Shown here in pieces: positions 1 to 12,195 of a stretch of 64,000 nt of DNA (within the stretch, counting starts at the first letter, position 1; each line of letters starts with the position of its first letter). Position numbers and translations under genes: made by a program. The notes under the pieces were generated by a model. The model did not search any database. It saw only the letters and a program-made list of their open reading frames with translations, and was not told the DNA's origin. The stretch covers positions 4,526,001 through 4,590,000 of the forward strand of contig JAULSU010000003.1 of the NCBI GenBank assembly GCA_030512335.1, written 5' to 3'. The DNA comes from Immersiella caudata (Eukaryota > Ascomycota > Sordariomycetes > Sordariales > Lasiosphaeriaceae).

Positions 1-688
1 AGGAGGACTCATCGTCTTCTTCAAGGCCTTCCTCCGTCCTATCCATCGCCATGCAATCGTGCAAGGGTGTGTTCTTGGTGGTGGCGTCCTGACCGCCTCC
101 TCCCCCGGGAGCCGTAAACATTTTGTCGAGCTTAAGCTCCGCGCACTTCTCAATCAACAGCTCAATCAGCTCCATAGACCGATTCTCAGACGTGATGGCG
201 ATATGCAGCGTGTTTCTGCTGGAGAAATATTGAGGCAGTACATCGTTCAGGTTGATCAGATCCTTGTTGCTCAGAACGGCTTTAACAAAACAGGCGTTTC
301 CCCTGAGCAGAGCAGTGTGTATAGGCATCGGTCCGTCCTGACTCCCGTACTCTGAGTCCCGCTCTTTGAGGAGGTTGTGATACCTGCCGAGCACCCAGTC
401 CAAGAACTCCTTGACCTTTTGCGAGGACCACTTCTCCGTGTCGCCCTCCATCTTGGCCAGCGTGTGAAGGATCTGGTTGCCAGGCTTTTTCGTCAACTTC
501 TGCTTGTATTTGGCGTCCCATTCGTTGGCGTCCTCGGTGTTGGTGAAGTCGATCTTGGAAGCCGCCTTGAGGATTGAGGCGCCGCCGTCGTTCTTCTTTG
601 CGCTGCCGCCGTCACGGTGCTTGCCCCTGGTCCCCCCTCCTCCGCTCTCCTTCATTTTCTTGGCCTCCTTGTCTGCTTTGGCGTCCAT
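1..688 (-). CDS. Ankyrin-repeat-like protein, N-terminal part (cut by window edge)
   Basis: An open frame runs leftwards from the ATG at 688-686 to the window edge: 229 codons without a stop, so the gene continues outside. The first ~45 residues are charged and Gly/Lys-rich (low complexity). A folded part follows with W and K residues (EKWSSQKVKEFLDWVLGRY). Then come helix pairs that read like degenerate ankyrin repeats: MPIHTALLRGN followed by ACFVKAVL, and NTLHIAITSEN followed by MELIELLIEKC. Similar proteins are common next to fungal NLR-like genes. The frame and codon use look genuine and no intron is needed in the visible part. Function is unknown; ankyrin repeats usually mediate protein binding. 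It diverges from the gene at 1694 across about 1 kb. Confidence 0.7.
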   Translation of the reverse strand, partial: MDAKADKEAKKMKESGGGGTRGKHRDGGSAKKNDGGASILKAASKIDFTNTEDANEWDAKYKQKLTKKPGNQILHTLAKMEGDTEKWSSQKVKEFLDWVLGRYHNLLKERDSEYGSQDGPMPIHTALLRGNACFVKAVLSNKDLINLNDVLPQYFSSRNTLHIAITSENRSMELIELLIEKCAELKLDKMFTAPGGGGGQDATTKNTPLHDCMAMDRTEEGLEEDDESS

Positions 689-1693
689 CTTGACGTTGAA
701 AAGTACGTCTGATGAAAAAATGGATGCGCAATCGTGAGTTGGTGGTCCCTCCTGAGGCTTTCCGTTTCCAGAGCCGGTGTGGACAGTCGCCAAGAGGGGC
801 AAGCTGTCGGTGGTGTTCCCGAGTGCGGGAGATGGTGAACTGGCTCCCACGGACCGCCCCGAGGAATGGGGCAATAGCAAGCGGCGAGACAGAAGGACAG
901 CAGATAATTTAATTGGATGGCACGTTGCCAGGACCCTTCGTTTTCTGCCGCTGCAAGAGCCCCTGGTCTCTCGTTTTGTTTTTATGCAACCAGCCCCTGC
1001 ACGCACACCATTTCTCTCGATTGGGGGCTGGTTGGGAGGAGTTGGTTTGTCTCCAACTGCACCTGCAGGAAGCTTGGCCGTGGTAGCGTACCCTTGGCTC
1101 GCCTCCTGCCGTTCCTCGAAATCGCCAACACCCTTTTCAGTTCTCTGAACACCTGCAGTGAGTGCACTGCCTCAGAAAGTACGGAAAGGGACTTCACTTG
1201 CAAAGCGCGTCAGGCGCAGAAAGTGCTTACCCCGCACTCGTTTGGGGTCTTTGTGGTGACGAGGCGTCTGTGGGATCTGCTAACTTGACCCCAACGGTTG
1301 TGGCTGCAGCGTCGCAACCATATTTATAGCCGAGCACAAGTCCTTCGCAGATGCCCTCAGACGGAAGCCTAACGGTAAGCCGACACCTATTTGGAATTGG
1401 ATTCAAGCCTCAGGCGGGTAGACGGGGCCATGCGAAGACGACATTTTCTGGATGGCGCGAGCTGTTCCTCCAACTGTCTGTTTGTAAGAGCCCTTCTGAG
1501 ACAGTGCGGCGCAGCACCCCTCACACCTCACGCATCGGTACTTGGTGGTACTTCCGCTAAAACTAGTAAGACACAAGGTTAAAAACTTGGCCCCTGAACT
1601 CCTCAACGTCGAACCTGAATTCGAGCGGATGTCGAAGCCATACGGCAATACACACCTCTCTGAACAATCAGCAGCATTCCCATTCTGAACAAG
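689..1693. other. Divergent intergenic region
   Basis: No convincing coding frame; the small open frames here overlap each other on both strands and lack family features. It separates the leftward ankyrin gene from the rightward gene at 1694 and must hold both promoters. No clear TATA box or known operator was recognised. Confidence 0.5.
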
Positions 1694-2563
1694 ATGGAGC
1701 CAGTCGACATTGTTCTCTTCGAAGAAGGCGACCCTGGGGCCGAGTCCGGGTATAGAACCAAGAATGCCCCTGGTCAAGTCGCGCGCAGCGTGCTCATCGA
1801 CCGCGGCGAGAGCCTTGTCCTCCGGGCGTCGCTTGCCAGCGTCACGCACGGTGACTTCTCCTCTGACTCCGATAACGCAGCCTCTCTCTTGGTCTTCGAG
1901 TTCCGCTTCCTGTCCAACTCTGGCCGCCGGTTCAAGAAGGCCACGATCACCTTATTGTTCGACGATGCAAGCGGAGACCTTCGAAATTGCCCCGAAGTGC
2001 ACGCCATCGCGCCGCCCGAGGGGAAGATTGCCATCAACAAGGCTACCTCGACCAAGGATATCAAGCACGGCGTGAATGCTGGCGTCAACGTCGGGATGTC
2101 AGGCGCAGGCGCCGAGCTCGGTTACACATGGGAGGCGTCCCAGGTTAAGGAGACGGTGCATGCGACAACCTTGACTGCCTTCAAGCGCTGTGAGGGACGG
2201 GATTGGGGGGCGCCCAATATGGCACGTTGGGTCATCGAGGAGGACCACGTTGCCAAAGGCGGCATCCCAACTTTCCTCCGGTCCGCGGTGCTCTTGCGAC
2301 GGAGAGATGATGTCCCCTTCAACTTTACCATTCGTGTGGAGTACGATACCGACCTCAAGGGCGTGTTCAAGCGTCTGATCGGCCAAGAGAGGCCGGACCC
2401 TGTGGACCCTGTGCAGCTGCACAATGAGACGGCCCGCGACTTGGAAGACTTGAGAATTGTGACTTTGGACCCGAGGCTTGTTGACCTGGGGAACATGAAG
2501 GAAATGGATATTGCCAAACACTCTGATGTAGTCTTAGCGACGCTTCTCTCACTTCCGGCCTGA
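1694..2563 (+). CDS. Conserved-looking fungal protein of unknown function
   Basis: A single-exon 289-residue protein starting at an ATG in a good fungal context (AAGATGGAG). I do not recognise a named domain. The sequence suggests a mostly beta-strand fold: alternating hydrophobic stretches (SLVLRASLASV, LLVFEFRFLSN, KATITLLFDD), a Gly-rich piece near residues 126-137 (NAGVNVGMSGAGAELG) and a conserved-looking W (YTWEASQVKET). A charged helical tail closes it. No signal peptide or membrane segment is seen. It lies about 0.5 kb upstream of the giant NLR-like gene, same strand. Orphan proteins beside NLRs are sometimes functional partners, but that is inference. Confidence 0.75.
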   Translation: MEPVDIVLFEEGDPGAESGYRTKNAPGQVARSVLIDRGESLVLRASLASVTHGDFSSDSDNAASLLVFEFRFLSNSGRRFKKATITLLFDDASGDLRNCPEVHAIAPPEGKIAINKATSTKDIKHGVNAGVNVGMSGAGAELGYTWEASQVKETVHATTLTAFKRCEGRDWGAPNMARWVIEEDHVAKGGIPTFLRSAVLLRRRDDVPFNFTIRVEYDTDLKGVFKRLIGQERPDPVDPVQLHNETARDLEDLRIVTLDPRLVDLGNMKEMDIAKHSDVVLATLLSLPA

Positions 2564-3088
2564 GCCGGGTAAAGAGTTGGTCGATTACCCGGAGAGATTC
2601 TTGTCCGTGGAGGGAAATCGGAAGGATGGGGAGGTGGGATGGCGGGGTAGGTAGCTGAAGCTTGTTGGCAATTGCCCAATTCCTAGCTCCAATGTATCTC
2701 TTCGTACCTTCCCAAGAAAATTTTTGCGGGGGTCCAGACCTGCAGGGCGCTATCTCCCGGCCTTGGCCTGTTGCGTAACACTGTAGCCTGGCCCTGACCT
2801 CCGGGAAGGAGGGGAGGGGGCGGAAACCTGCAGGGGTCGTAGTGACAGTGTGTGCTGCCCCCCCCCCCCCCCCCGTCAACGAGGGAAAATGCGGTACGTG
2901 AGCAGCTCTTGGGTAACCAACCGCATTGCGTGCAGCTGGATTGCTGCGGCCCCTGGCGGTGGACTCCTCCTTTTCACAACGTCTGATTCAAAGCGCCAGT
3001 GGGCCAGGGTCAGAATTGTCGCCATGCCAAAAATTTCATCCGAGCCTGGTTTCCTTGCCCGAGTCAGATGAGAATCACACCCGCAACA
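2564..3088. other. Intergenic region with a 17-base C run
   Basis: Probable 3' end of the upstream gene and promoter of the NLR-like gene. It contains an uninterrupted run of 17 C at 2858-2874. An ATG at 3024 opens a frame that stops at 3069 and could be an upstream ORF or an alternative first exon. Nothing else was recognised. Confidence 0.45.
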
Positions 3089-6000
3089 ATGGAAAAGCAA
3101 CGTTTCCAGTGAGAAATACCCTGCATCCAGTGCTTCGTGGAAACGCTCATCCACTGACACAACTCCCAGCCTTATCCTCGTCCATGGCATTGGCGACGAC
3201 AAGTTGAGGCAGCGCAAAGTCTGGAGCTTCTGGAACACGCGCTTCCGAGGCACCGCTCTGGTCACCAGCTTCCCTTTTGTGGAAGAAAACAGCTTTTCTT
3301 CTGAACAAAAGAGTCCAAGCCTTCTGGCAGATGATCAGGAACCCTCTCTTGAGCGCGAGAGAACCATTGACTTTGGCTCTCTTGGATTTGCCGGAAGGGC
3401 GCAAGCATTGCTTGACAAGATTGTCGAAGTAGACGCAAAGGCTGGTGCCAATGCAACTGGGGGCGGAGATCAACCGTCTCCGTTCGTCTATGTCTTCCTC
3501 AGCCATGATTTGGGTGGCTCCCTCGTCCAGCAGGTACGCTTCTGAGTTGGACGCTTTGTCGAAGAGGCCATAATTTGACAACCTGCGCCTAGGCACTTGA
3601 TCTCGCATCGCATCACCGGCGCTATCTTCACATTGCAAACTATACAGCAGGTTTGATCTTCTGCGACCGACCTAGCGGGGTCCATGTCGATGATGTTTCA
3701 CACCGCGAAGATGAGATCCTGCGCATCGCCTCCAAGCGCCAGCAAGGCTCCCGTTTGCCCTTTGGAGTGCTCCGAGATCTTCCATGTGATCTGGACAGCA
3801 TCGCGTGGTCGTTTGAAGGCAACAAACGGCATATTGCCTCGCTGGATGTGACCTCCGAGGACGGACAGGTTACCACGTTCAGAGCGGTAGGACAAATATC
3901 CATAGCCCGCCGCTACGGCACCCACTGACTCTTTTCAGGGCGCAGGGGTTGCACGAGAGCGCCAGCTAGTCCTCAGCGCTGCGAATCTTGACACGGACGT
4001 CTGGAGAGCAGAACCAGGGCATGCGATAGCGGAGCAAATCTTCGACTTCATCAAACGCATCTTCGTCGCCGAGTCTAGGTGTAAGTTACTCTGAGCACAC
4101 AGGTTCTACCACAATCGATGAGGCCGGACTAACACGTCTCCAAAGACATGGCAAAGGCCTACCACCGCTTCTTAGCGCTGCTGTCAAGTGTCTCCGCCGC
4201 CAGTCGTCAGCTGCGCCTGAGCAAGCCATCCCCAAACACCCTCAACTGGGTCACCGAGCATCCGTCCTACAAAGACTGGATAGTACAGAGCGGCGACGCT
4301 CCCGACATTCTGTATTTGAGCGGACCTCGCGGCTCCGGCAAGTCGGTTATCGCCTCGCACCTGATCGCGGCCCTTCAAAACGTTCCCAGCTCGACCGTGA
4401 TAAGCTTCTCTTTCGACAGACAGGACCAGAGAACACAACCCATCTCTGCGCTCTACATCTCCTTGATCCGCCAGATCCTGTTCATAAGCCCGCGTCTCTT
4501 TCGTCACATTTCTTCAGTCGCGGACTGGGTAAAGAACGAGGATGCCTTTGGGTATGAAGTTCTGACCGGAATGCTCTTGAACCTGCTCCAGGGGGCAATT
4601 CCCGATCCCATCTTTTGCGTCATTTATGGCACAGAGGACTGTAAAGAGTACGAGTTTGACGAAATCATCAACGTGATTCGGAGGTTTAGGGGGAGAGTGA
4701 TGCATGGCATGCAGGGCTCCTTCAAGCTTGTCGTTGCAGACAATCAGCCACGGAAAGGCCTTTTTAAGGCCGAGGGGGCAAAGTGCCGGGACATCGACCT
4801 TTCAAGTTCGAAACTTTACGCCTCGGACGTCAAACAATATGTCCAGCGGGAAATCACCAAGCTCGCAATCCGTCACCCCGAGTGGGAAACCTGTCGACGA
4901 CATGTCGTGGAGAAACTCTGCAGCGCCGACACAACTTTCCTCCGGGCACGTCTCTTGATCAGGCTTCTGGAGACAGCCAAGATTCCTTCAACGATAAGAG
5001 CTGCCGAAAGAGTCGTCGATGACTTACCTTGGACAACGGAAGAGATGTACGAGTTGGCCGTGAAGCGCTGTGAGGTTGACGTCCGAACCCCCTTGATGCC
5101 GCTTCTGCACTGGATTTCGTATTCTGTTCGGCCTCTGAACCTTGACGAGCTTGCTGTGGTTCCCGCCCTTTCAGTTTCCAGTGAACTAAGCTGGGAGAAC
5201 CTGAAGCTTGATACACACCTCCGTATTGCTGGCGATATCAGACCTTTGAAGGGGAACCTGGTAAGACCGTCCGGCCTGCAGGTGCTCCCGGTCCATAGCA
5301 GCATGGAGCCCGCGCTCGCCAGGTTGTGGGCCAAGAATGGGGAGGACCCAGAGATCACCGTCTTCGAGCAATGTCTGAACTACCTGGAGCTCGCCTTGGG
5401 TCATTTGCCGGATATTGCAACGACCAATCCGACGAGCCCGACCGATCTAGTTCCTGCTGGAAAGACAGACGACCGACGAGCTTTTGGCCTCCTTGGTTAT
5501 TCCGTCACACATTGGCCGTATCACTACAGGCGCGTGCGTGACCGCCTGAGCCAGGAATCGAAGAACCGGATTGTTCAGTTCATAAGTGCAGGCACCAACA
5601 GCTCATTGTTGTATATGCTACACGAGTTGTACGCTGGAAAGCAGTCCCCGAGACTCCCCGCCTTCGACACTCCTCTGAAGCTCGCCAGCCGACACGGCCT
5701 TGCCGGTATTGCGCGCAGCCTCCTACCGATGCTCGCGAACACCCCTGACCCCAAACATGCTCTGGGAGAAGCGTTGGACCTGGCGGCTGGTTACAACCAT
5801 ATGGATGTGGTCGATCTTCTCCTTGGAGAAGGCGCACCCTGTATCAATGCTCTGTGCCTGGCTTCAAAGAACAATTTCTTTGAGGTTGTCCAGACGCTTG
5901 TCCAAAAACGCCCTGATGCCATCAACACCAAAGACGACGAAGGGAGGTCACCATTCTTGCTCGCCGCTCTCAACGGCAACGAGGCAATCGGGGCGTACCT

Positions 6001-9000
6001 GTTGGGCAAGGGGGCAAAGATCGCGGTTGGCGACACACTGAGGAACGGGAGCACAGTCATACACGTCGCCGCCAGGACCGGACAGTCCAAGGTACTAGAG
6101 CTCATCGATGCCGACTTTGACCTCGAGGCAGTCGACCAGTGGGGTAACACTGCCCTTCTTTTGGCTGCGGAGGGTGGCTTCGGCGACGTTGTGAGGTTTT
6201 TGCTTGATCGCAAAGTATCAACGAACACGACAAACGACAAAGGCTTCACAGCGCTTCATCGCGCCGTAGCACTCGCTCAGGCCTCAACGTGCGAAGTCCT
6301 CCTTGATGCAGGGGTAGACATTCTGGCCGAGTCAGAGGACCGATTCTCCCCAGTTCACTTGGCCGCGCAAAGAGGGCACCATCGTATTCTAAGACGGCTA
6401 CTAGAAAGACTCGGGCCGGACTACGTGGGTAGGGAGACTGAAGAGAGCACCGTTGAACGGTTTGGGCATGGAGGAGACTCTGAGAATCGGCTCAACCCGA
6501 ACAAGGAAGCCCGCCCACCGCTGGAACTGGCCGCCCTGCATGGACATCTCGACACCACGAAGGAGCTGCTCAAATATCCGCACTACAACTCTGGGCCGAC
6601 CCAAGCGACTGCGTTGATGCTCGCGGCTGCCCAAGGCTGGGACCTGGTTGTGCAAGAGCTTCTGAACCATTCGAGCGTCACAGCCGTCGTCCGCGACGAG
6701 GTTGGACACGACGCACTCCACTTGGCGGCAAAGTATCACCATCCGCATATCATAACCAAGATCCTGGACTCTGAGAGGACTGTCGGCATCTTCGACGTCA
6801 ACTCGGCCATCACCAGCGCTGGCTCAGGGGTGGGGGTTGAGGGATGGACGCCTCTGCACATTGCCGCGCGAGGTGGAAGATTCCTGACGGTCCGCGAACT
6901 CCTGGCGCGCAAGGCAGACCCTCAAGCCTTAACGGGGGATAGAGAATCCCCACTGCATATCGCAGCCGCATCCGGGGACGCGTCCATTACCGAGGAGCTG
7001 TTGAAGGAGCTCGCGAAGCTGGGGCTCGAGAACAATCGCCATCCCTTGTATCTCGAAGACAGCAAGGGTCGTACTCCGTTCATTCGAGCCGTCGAGAAAG
7101 GGCACAGGGAGGTTGCAGTTAAGATCGTGAACTTTGTTCGACCCATCAAGGCAGCATCCGCTCCGCGCATCCCCAGCTCACCCACAGGGATTTTGAAGTC
7201 GCCAACGGGCATTGCGACTTCGCCGACGGTTGATATTCTGAAGCTTCAAGGACGAAAAGACGCGCTGTACCTTGGCGTCGCTTCCAACGATGAAGGCCTA
7301 GTCCAGTTCCTCATCGGCAGTGGCTGGGATCCCAATGCACGAAATGCGGACGGACCAAATGGGCTTCACCTGGCAGCCAGTGCCGCATCCCCTTTCCGAA
7401 TCTCGATGCTGGAGATCCTCCTTGAGGCTGGTGCTGATCCCGATGCGAAATATCCGAACACAGGCGACGAAAACGTGCCGGCGAACCTTGGCGATCGGCC
7501 TCTCCACATTGCCGTCAGGGACTCAAGGCTTGACGCCATCGAAGCTCTCCTCAACAGACGCAAGAGGGCTGCCATGATCAACGCTGCAGACAACCAAGGC
7601 ATCACACCGTTGTACCTCGCGGCCTATCTCGGCAGGCAAGAGGCTACCAAGGAGCTCTTGCGATGGAAGCCGAACCTTGAGGCTACAAAGACGAACTCGG
7701 GATGGACGGCTCTGCATGCCGCCTATGATAATGCCAAGATCGTGAAGCTCCTCCTCGACGGGGGCGCCAACCCCTACGCCGTCAACCACGATGGTCGGCC
7801 CCCATTTTTCTTGTCTGCCGACGAAGACGACGGAGAAGAAATCCTCCGCGTCTATTTGGACCACCCAAAGGCCAAGGTAGACCCCAACTGGCGAATGAGG
7901 GGTGGATGGTCAGTCCTTCACACCGCTGCAGCTGGTGGAACCGTGGAAACGCTGCAACTACTGCTCGAGCGCGGCGCGGATATCAATGCAGCTGATAATG
8001 CCACACTTGTCACGCCACTTCACACCGTACTCTCCGAGGGCAAGATGGGGGCGATTGAGTTTCTCCTGAGTCAGCAGGGGGCGGACTTGAACGCTGACAG
8101 CTACACCCACGGAACCGTCTTGATGGCTGCAGCAGGCCGCAACGACCATGGAGAGGCTGTGCGGCTGGTGCTTGACAGAGGTGTTGATGTCAACGCAAGG
8201 AGCGAATACAACGGCCACCTGACGGCCTTGCAAAGGGCGGCATACACGGGAGACGAAGATGCCGTCAAAGCGCTCCTCGATGCCGGGGCTGACGTCAACC
8301 TCACCGGGGGCAAAGGTTTTGGGAGCCCCTTGCTCGCGGCCATCATGAACGGGTCCCGTAAGCGCCGTTCAAGGGTCGTGGAGCGGCTTCTTGACGCCGG
8401 CGCAGAAGTCAACTTTGCCCGCAGCGCAAACGGCACCGCCCTCGAGTGGGCCTTATCCCATGGTCGCCAGGAGATTGTCCAAATGTTGCTTGAGAAGGAG
8501 CGAAAAGCAGACGTCAACGCCATCAGCAAGAACGAGCGTCTTGGCACGCCGCTCATCGCTGCGGTGGATGCGGGAGAGATTGGCAGCATAAAGGATCTCC
8601 TCGATCGTGGCGCCGACCCCAATCTCACCCGAGCGCCTGACACGGAAACACCTGCCCAGGTCGCGGTCCGAAGGGGTCGACTCAACGTCCTCGAGGCCCT
8701 CGTGAGGGGCGGCGCGGATCTCGGATACTCTGGTCCACTGAGACGAAGAGTCCTGTCCCACGCCATCGGCTGGAAAAGCACCGACCTGCTTGATCTGCTT
8801 TGGGATCGTCCAGAGGTTGACATCAACGAGCAGGACGTCGAGCTGCAGACCCCGCTCATGATCGCTGCGCGCGAGGGGGATGTTTTGGCGGTAGAGAAGC
8901 TGATTGCCCGTGGAGCAAACGTCAACATGCAAGACCGCCTGGGCCGGACGGCATTGATGCACGCCATCTGCAGAGACTACGGCTCTATCGTGACCGCTCT

Positions 9001-10264
9001 CATCGACAAAGGTCAGACTGACCTCCGCGTCAACGACAAACACGGACGAGATGCTCTCTACCTGGCAGCGCGGGCGTCAGGGACGGACGTGTTCCACAAG
9101 ATACTGAAGAGCCTGCAGGGCGACGGACTTGCCGCGGCGTACGAAGGTGCCGTCATGGCCGCGATTGCCTCCAACCGATATGAAATTGTCCATGCCTTGT
9201 TGGAGGGGCTCCAGCGCCTCACTGGCAGAGATCGAGATGGCTGGACAGCACTGTACACTGCGCAGAGGTATCAACGTGAGTGGGTGGAGGAGATTGAGGA
9301 CAAGTCATCTAGCAGCGAACCGGAGCCAAAGCTTCCCTCGAGGTGGGATCAACACTCGCTTCTTTCTGTCTCAGCGGAGAAAGATGGCAAGGCACTCGTG
9401 ATTGGCCGTATGGGACCCCTTTTCTGCTTCTGTGTGCTTTGTTGACATGAGAGCAGGACTCGCCGATTACTCTATGGCCGTGACATCCAGCTCAGCTGAG
9501 TACTACCGTGCCGTCCGCGGCGCAGTGCGTGCGAATCATGCCATGTCTCCGGTCAAGGGCGGTGTCTACTACTTTGAGGTCAAGTTCACTGGCGTGAGCG
9601 GCGTTGGGTGCGTCTCCCACAACCGGCTCTCCTTATTTTTCCGCCGCTAACAGACTACCACAACAGTGAGATTGGCGTCGGCTTTTGCGAGGAAGTCGCC
9701 GAGACTGACACCATGCTTGGCCGCAAAGAGGCAGCGTGGGGATATCATGGCGACGATGGATGCCTCTTTGGCGTCAACACCAGGAGTGGTAGCGGACTGC
9801 CTTATGGCCCCAAGTACGGAGAAGGTGACGTTATCGGTTGCGGTGTCAACTTTGACCAGGGAACGGTTTTCTACACGAAGAACGGCAACATCATTGGTCA
9901 GTTTCCCCGCTCTATTATACTCCTGAAACCAGCTGACCCCACAACCGCAACAGGGCGAGCCTTCACCGGGATTGTTGGAAAGCTCTACCCTGCGGTTTGC
10001 ATGAATTTGCGGATGAGCGGATGTCGCGTGTCCGCCACGTTCTGGGATGCCGAGGATCAGGGCAGGTCGTTCAAGTTCAAGGGCAGCTTCACCGCCCCGT
10101 CTACTTTCGAGGAGACGGAATACACCAAGCAAGCAGTCAGACGCAGCGAAACCTTTGGACGCGACGGCAGCGATGTGCCTCTTCGACGAAGACACTCGAC
10201 TTCTGATGAGGATGATGAGGATGATTACGATGATACAGGGTCCGGCAGTGAGTCTTCGGATTGA
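3089..10264 (+). CDS. Giant NLR-like STAND protein: hydrolase-like domain, NACHT, ankyrin array, SPRY
   Basis: Eight-exon model: 3089-3108, 3170-3533, 3593-3886, 3939-4080, 4146-9407, 9457-9607, 9667-9896, 9954-10264 (2257 residues). Order: (1) an alpha/beta-hydrolase-like (SesB-type) N-terminus, LILVHGIGDD near residue 8 and SHDLGG at 118-123, where the usual nucleophile Ser is Asp120; (2) NACHT/P-loop GPRGSGKS at 333-340; (3) a winged-helix-like spacer, then a long ankyrin array, well over 20 repeats (TPLHIAARGG-type); (4) a SPRY domain at about 2030-2190 (GVYYFEV, WGYHGDDG, YTKNG); (5) an acidic tail. This layout is that of fungal immune or heterokaryon-incompatibility NLRs: ligand sensing by repeats, NTP-driven assembly, effector output from the N-terminus. 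The first exon is uncertain; I chose it because donor GTGAGA, a CTGAC branch site and phase all fit. The intron at 9897-9953 is 57 nt without a stop, so retention stays in frame. Confidence 0.85.
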
Positions 10265-10429
10265 GACAATGTCGAATTCGCGATCAGCAAATGGCAGGCG
10301 TGCCCCAAGGAGAATATAATGAGTGGCTAGGGTGGGCATTCTTCTATCTAAAAGCAAACAATACATGTCTACAATCTTCTGGGTTATTTACGGGGGCCTC
10401 GATCAAACAAACAAACAGCCTCACTGATG

Positions 10430-12195
10430 CTAGTAAACGGACCGCGAGTATCGCCTCTGTATCCTCGTCTTCTCCGGCTCTACTCGGGGAAGGTCATCGT
10501 CGTTGAACACGGGCCGAGAGAAGCGGTTGTACGCAATAAAGATCTCGGGATCGGAAATCGTCGAGGCGTTGACAGGTGTCGGAACGCGCATTGACTTGCG
10601 GCGGATCTCGACGGCGTCCTCGGTGATGGGCTGGACGCCGTACCAGTCGTAGACGGCGTTGAGGGCGGGGATCGACAAGCCGTGGACGACGATGGAGAAG
10701 AGGACGAGAAAGTACACGCAGGGAACCATGGCGCGCACGAGGTTGGTCTCCTCGGCGTCACCCTCTCCCAGCTCGGGGAAGAGATGGCGGGCGTGCTCGA
10801 CGTAAAAGACTGCACCGATGCCGATGGGACCAAAGTAGCCCATGAAGAGGGCCTCCTTGTAGTCCTTGACCGTCTTGGGCATGAACTTGTACAGCATCAT
10901 GATGGCGGGGATACGGCGGAAGAGGAGGACCAGGAAGCCGAGACCGATGAGGCGGCCGATGGTGATGCCCGTGACATCGGGCTGGTGGAACTCGCTCCAG
11001 GGGATGACGGTGCCGATGTACATGAAGCCGCCAAAGTTGAGCAGCACGTCCATGCACGAGTTGACCTCGTCGTGGCGCTTTTCCGTCTCCCGGAGGAACT
11101 CGCCGTCCCAGTTCAGGGCGCAGCCGGCAACGAAGCACGCGAGGAGATCATCGGTGCCCATCAAGCCGCAGATGCCGAGGAGCCAGAGCTGGTCTTGTCA
11201 GTCTTGGGGCAGTCAGGGGTGAGGGTGGTAAAACTCACGCCGATGGCGGTGGGGTAGAGGAGGTAGCTCTCGGCATCCACCCACTTCCTCTTGAGCGCAA
11301 ACTTGAGGGCCAGGCCGGATCCAAAACCGACGAGGGCGCCGATGGCCACGGACATGAAGACAAAGTACAACCAGGTCTCGACGATCCAGTGCTTCATGGC
11401 CTCGCCGACACCGCCGCCCAGACGGCCGACATCGCCGGCGCGCGCAACCAGAGTCGAGGCGGAGGCGGTTTTGGGGATGTCGGCGTAGCGGATCAGGTAG
11501 GTGGCCAGCATGAGAAAGGGGAAGCCGAAGCCGTCGTTGGCGCCGGCCTCGGACGAGATGATCTCACGCAGGTTGCGGCGGACGAACTTGTCGGCAAAGG
11601 GGCCCTTGGCCACGGCCTGCGAGAGCACGGGATCGGTGCACGTCACGCAGGAGCCGATGACCATGGCGGCGAGCAGGGTGACCTTGGGGATGGTGGCCAG
11701 CAGACACAGCGTGGTGCACAGCCACATGATGGTCATGATGGGCAGCAGGCACAGGGCCATGTCGACCCATCGGGTGAGGAGGTACTTGGCGGGGAGCTGG
11801 TACCCGGCGATGACCAGCTGCACGCCGATGACGACTCGGGCCACGCCGAGCGTGATGACGCTCGTCTGGCCGTCGGCGGCGGAGCCCCATCGCGAGCTGT
11901 CGATGAACTTGGCTGCTATGGGGCCGAGGATGACACCGACGAAGACGGCTGGCACTGCGTGTTGGGAGAGGGTTTGTGTTAGTCACCACCCACGGCTACA
12001 CACCACCAGCCCAAGGGGCAGGGTCCTGGGTTGGTCACGCCGCCGAGGGCTTGGCTGCGTCGGATGGGAAAGCTTACAAGCTTCGCCGAGAAACCAAGCG
12101 CTCTTGATCTTGACGGAAATGATGCCATAGAGCAGGATGAAGGCGCCCAGCACCGTCACCACAATGTTGAGCTCGCTGAGGTCCAGGGTGGGCAT
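10430..12195 (-). CDS. nha1: Na+/H+ antiporter, fungal NHA1/sod2 type (CPA1)
   Basis: Three exons: 12195-12078, 11954-11239, 11188-10430 (530 residues). Canonical junctions: GTAAGC donor, GTGAGT donor, and a second intron of 50 nt. The protein is a run of about a dozen hydrophobic segments with family signatures: LPAVFVGVILGP after the first helix, TCTDPVL, and SSEAGANDGFGFPF holding the ion-binding Asp region of this family. The length fits the short S. pombe Sod2-like form rather than yeast Nha1 with its long tail; the tail here is short and basic. Members exchange cytoplasmic Na+, Li+ or K+ for H+ at the plasma membrane, giving salt and pH tolerance. Its 3' end faces the NLR gene, with 165 bp between stops. 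The gene symbol denotes the family, not a proven orthologue. Confidence 0.92.

Noticed and set aside
3024..3071. ATG at 3024 as start of the NLR gene
   Set aside because: Its frame stops at 3069 and no donor in it gives the right phase; the 3089 exon with a 61-nt intron fits better.
8101..8967. 288-codon frame on the - strand inside the NLR gene
   Set aside because: Shadow of the ankyrin coding sequence; Ser/Arg-rich antisense composition, no start context or family likeness.
10682..11982. Long + strand frames opposite the antiporter
   Set aside because: Antisense shadows of a well-supported membrane protein; Gly/Asp/His-rich composition typical of reversed coding strands.
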